Below, in pieces: positions 62,788 through 64,000 of a DNA stretch of 64,000 nt. Source of the DNA: Daphnia carinata (lineage: Eukaryota; Arthropoda; Branchiopoda; Diplostraca; Daphniidae); the NCBI RefSeq assembly GCF_022539665.2, contig NC_081337.1:9648679-9712678 (forward strand). The letters are read 5' to 3'. Below the pieces are notes generated by a model. That model was not told the origin of the DNA. It was given only the letters and a program-made list of their open reading frames with translations, and did no database searches. How positions within the stretch are numbered: the stretch's first letter is position 1; each line of letters opens with the position of its first letter. A program made the translations under genes and the position numbers.

Positions 62788-62949
62788 TATAATAAACGGC
62801 CTTCACATGGATCGTAAGAATGGTAGGATAAAGAGAGAGAGAGAGAATAAACAGAAAGAGAGGGAAAGAAGAAGAGGAGGACGGCGTTTTTACGGCTTTT
62901 TCCCTTTAACCGCCTCAAGTTGCTTTTGAGAAAGAGAGAAGAGAGAGAG

Positions 62950-63025
62950 AGACCCCTGCAGGGAGTCATTTCCGTTCCGGGGGCCTGCCCTTTTCGATCC
63001 AGCAGGGCCGCAGCAGCGGCTTTTA
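62950..63025. other. GC-rich patch with CAG-type triplets
   Basis: CCTGCAGGGAG, CCGGGGGCCTGCCC and GCAGGGCCGCAGCAGCGGC occur in a short space, and CAT/CAG triplets follow around 63132-63157. In one frame the latter reads as His- and Gln-rich sequence, as in transcription-factor low-complexity regions, but no domain accompanies it. Confidence 0.3.
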
Positions 63026-63087
63026 TATTCTTTTTCTTCTCTGCGTTTTCCCCTCGTGTTCCAAGGCCAGCAAAAAGAGCCCCCCTG

Positions 63088-63110
63088 AAAAAAAAAAAAA
63101 AAAAAAAAAA
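63088..63110. repeat. A23 homopolymer
   Basis: Uninterrupted A run between the two GC-richer patches. Confidence 0.9.
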
Positions 63111-63539
63111 GAACCAGAAACCAGCAGAACCATCATCATCAGCAACAGCAGCAGCTAACCAGGGCCGCAAACCTCCCCTTTTTCCTTCACAAGCTTTAAA
63201 GAAAAGAGAGAGAGAGAGACCGTTGTGTTATTTTCTCTTTTTCGCTGTTGTAGATCCGAGTTTTTTCTTCTTCTAGAAATCGATCTCACAGTGAAGTTCA
63301 TTGTTTTTTTTTTTGGTTATAAGTACAATTTTAAGCAGCATCAAAACTTCTGGAGTATATCGATTCTTCATTCGATCGACGTCTGTCGTAGATTCAACCT
63401 TTAAAAAGAAAATGTTATATTCCCTTTACACCGATCTTCCATTTTTATCTATTCCCTTGGTTCGTCTAGTTCCTCTTATTCGTTTTCACTTTTCCATTAC
63501 GAAAACTCTGCCATGTACAGTATTTATCTTTAATTTCAG

Positions 63540-63640
63540 TTGCAAAGTTCCGCATCAAAACGAGGGATCCAGGATCCTTCCCGAGTCGATACTCGTTCTG
63601 GTCTTATCAGCAAACCAACAATCCCATCGACTCCACATTA
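63540..63640 (+). CDS. Possible internal exon, unknown product
   Basis: TTTATCTTTAATTTCAG is a good acceptor directly before, and ATTA|GTAAAA a moderate donor directly after. With two leading bases the segment gives 33 open codons with protein-like composition, beginning AKFRIKTRDPGSFPSRYSFW and continuing with SYQQTNNPIDSTL. It has no homopolymer dependence. I do not recognise the family. An overlapping 122-codon frame in another phase (63301-63669) is the alternative reading, and neither is confirmed. Confidence 0.15.
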
Positions 63641-64000
63641 GTAAAAAAAAAGATGTGATTAAAAAATAAAAAATAAAAAGTGCTTTCCTATCTATTACGA
63701 GACAGGGGAGATTACCCTCATTAAACAAACTCTCATACATGTAGAGCGTAACAAGATCGAAAGAGCAAGTTTACGAGCAAACAAACCCTATAAGAAAACA
63801 TATTGGGGACTGCACGTTATATAGTTGTCATAGTAGTAGTAGTATATCTTTGAAACATCTATATAGTACGTCTATGAAAGAAAAAAGAGGTCATTCAACC
63901 TGAATTTTCTTTTACCCCCGTAGAGTCTTGACCGTGACCTGATGTGCGTTTGACCCTATTTCCTTTGCACCGCACATATATTCCCTCATCTCCCATATTT

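Overview
The window looks like animal nuclear DNA, most plausibly from an arthropod. A branchiopod crustacean such as Daphnia would fit the style, but nothing in the sequence settles the species. The basis is moderate AT-richness, dozens of uninterrupted A or T runs of 12-30 bases, several unusual G or C runs of 12-18 bases, frequent (CA)n, (GA)n and (TA)n microsatellites, no ribosome-binding-site or operon organisation, and no bacterial-type long ORF. The longest open frame in 64 kb is 200 codons. It crosses A-runs and a CA microsatellite, as expected of chance ORFs in low-complexity DNA.

I find no gene I can name. No rRNA, no convincing tRNA, no miRNA of a known family, no intact transposon and no CRISPR array is visible. 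Most open frames are translations of A/T runs (poly-Lys or poly-Phe), CA/GT repeats (His-Thr, Cys-Val) or GA repeats (Arg-Glu). The window is best described as an intergenic or very long intronic segment.

Layout: 1-39 kb is homopolymer- and microsatellite-rich non-coding DNA, with a possible exon pair near 13.2-13.6 kb, a strong small hairpin at 18.8 kb and a p53-like paired half-site at 19.8 kb. About 39.05-40.1 kb is compositionally different. It has few long homopolymers and holds two diverged direct copies of a roughly 360-370 bp unit, each with a GGGCTT/AAGCCC hairpin. This is the clearest repeat-derived structure in the window. From 40.1 to 56.6 kb the simple-repeat landscape resumes, with three TGACGTCA palindromes inside 1.2 kb (44.26-45.47 kb) and paired (GA)15 arrays at 54.3-54.5 kb. 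From 56.6 to 64 kb homopolymers thin out. This part holds the best single coding candidate (a 76-codon frame with a signal-peptide-like start at 56,987), a GC-rich patch at 60.83-60.93 kb, and splice-site-bounded exon candidates at 62.59 and 63.54 kb.

The coding candidates rest on splice consensus and protein-like composition only. They carry low confidence because T-rich DNA throws up acceptor-like sites everywhere. No set of genes can be shown to work together here.
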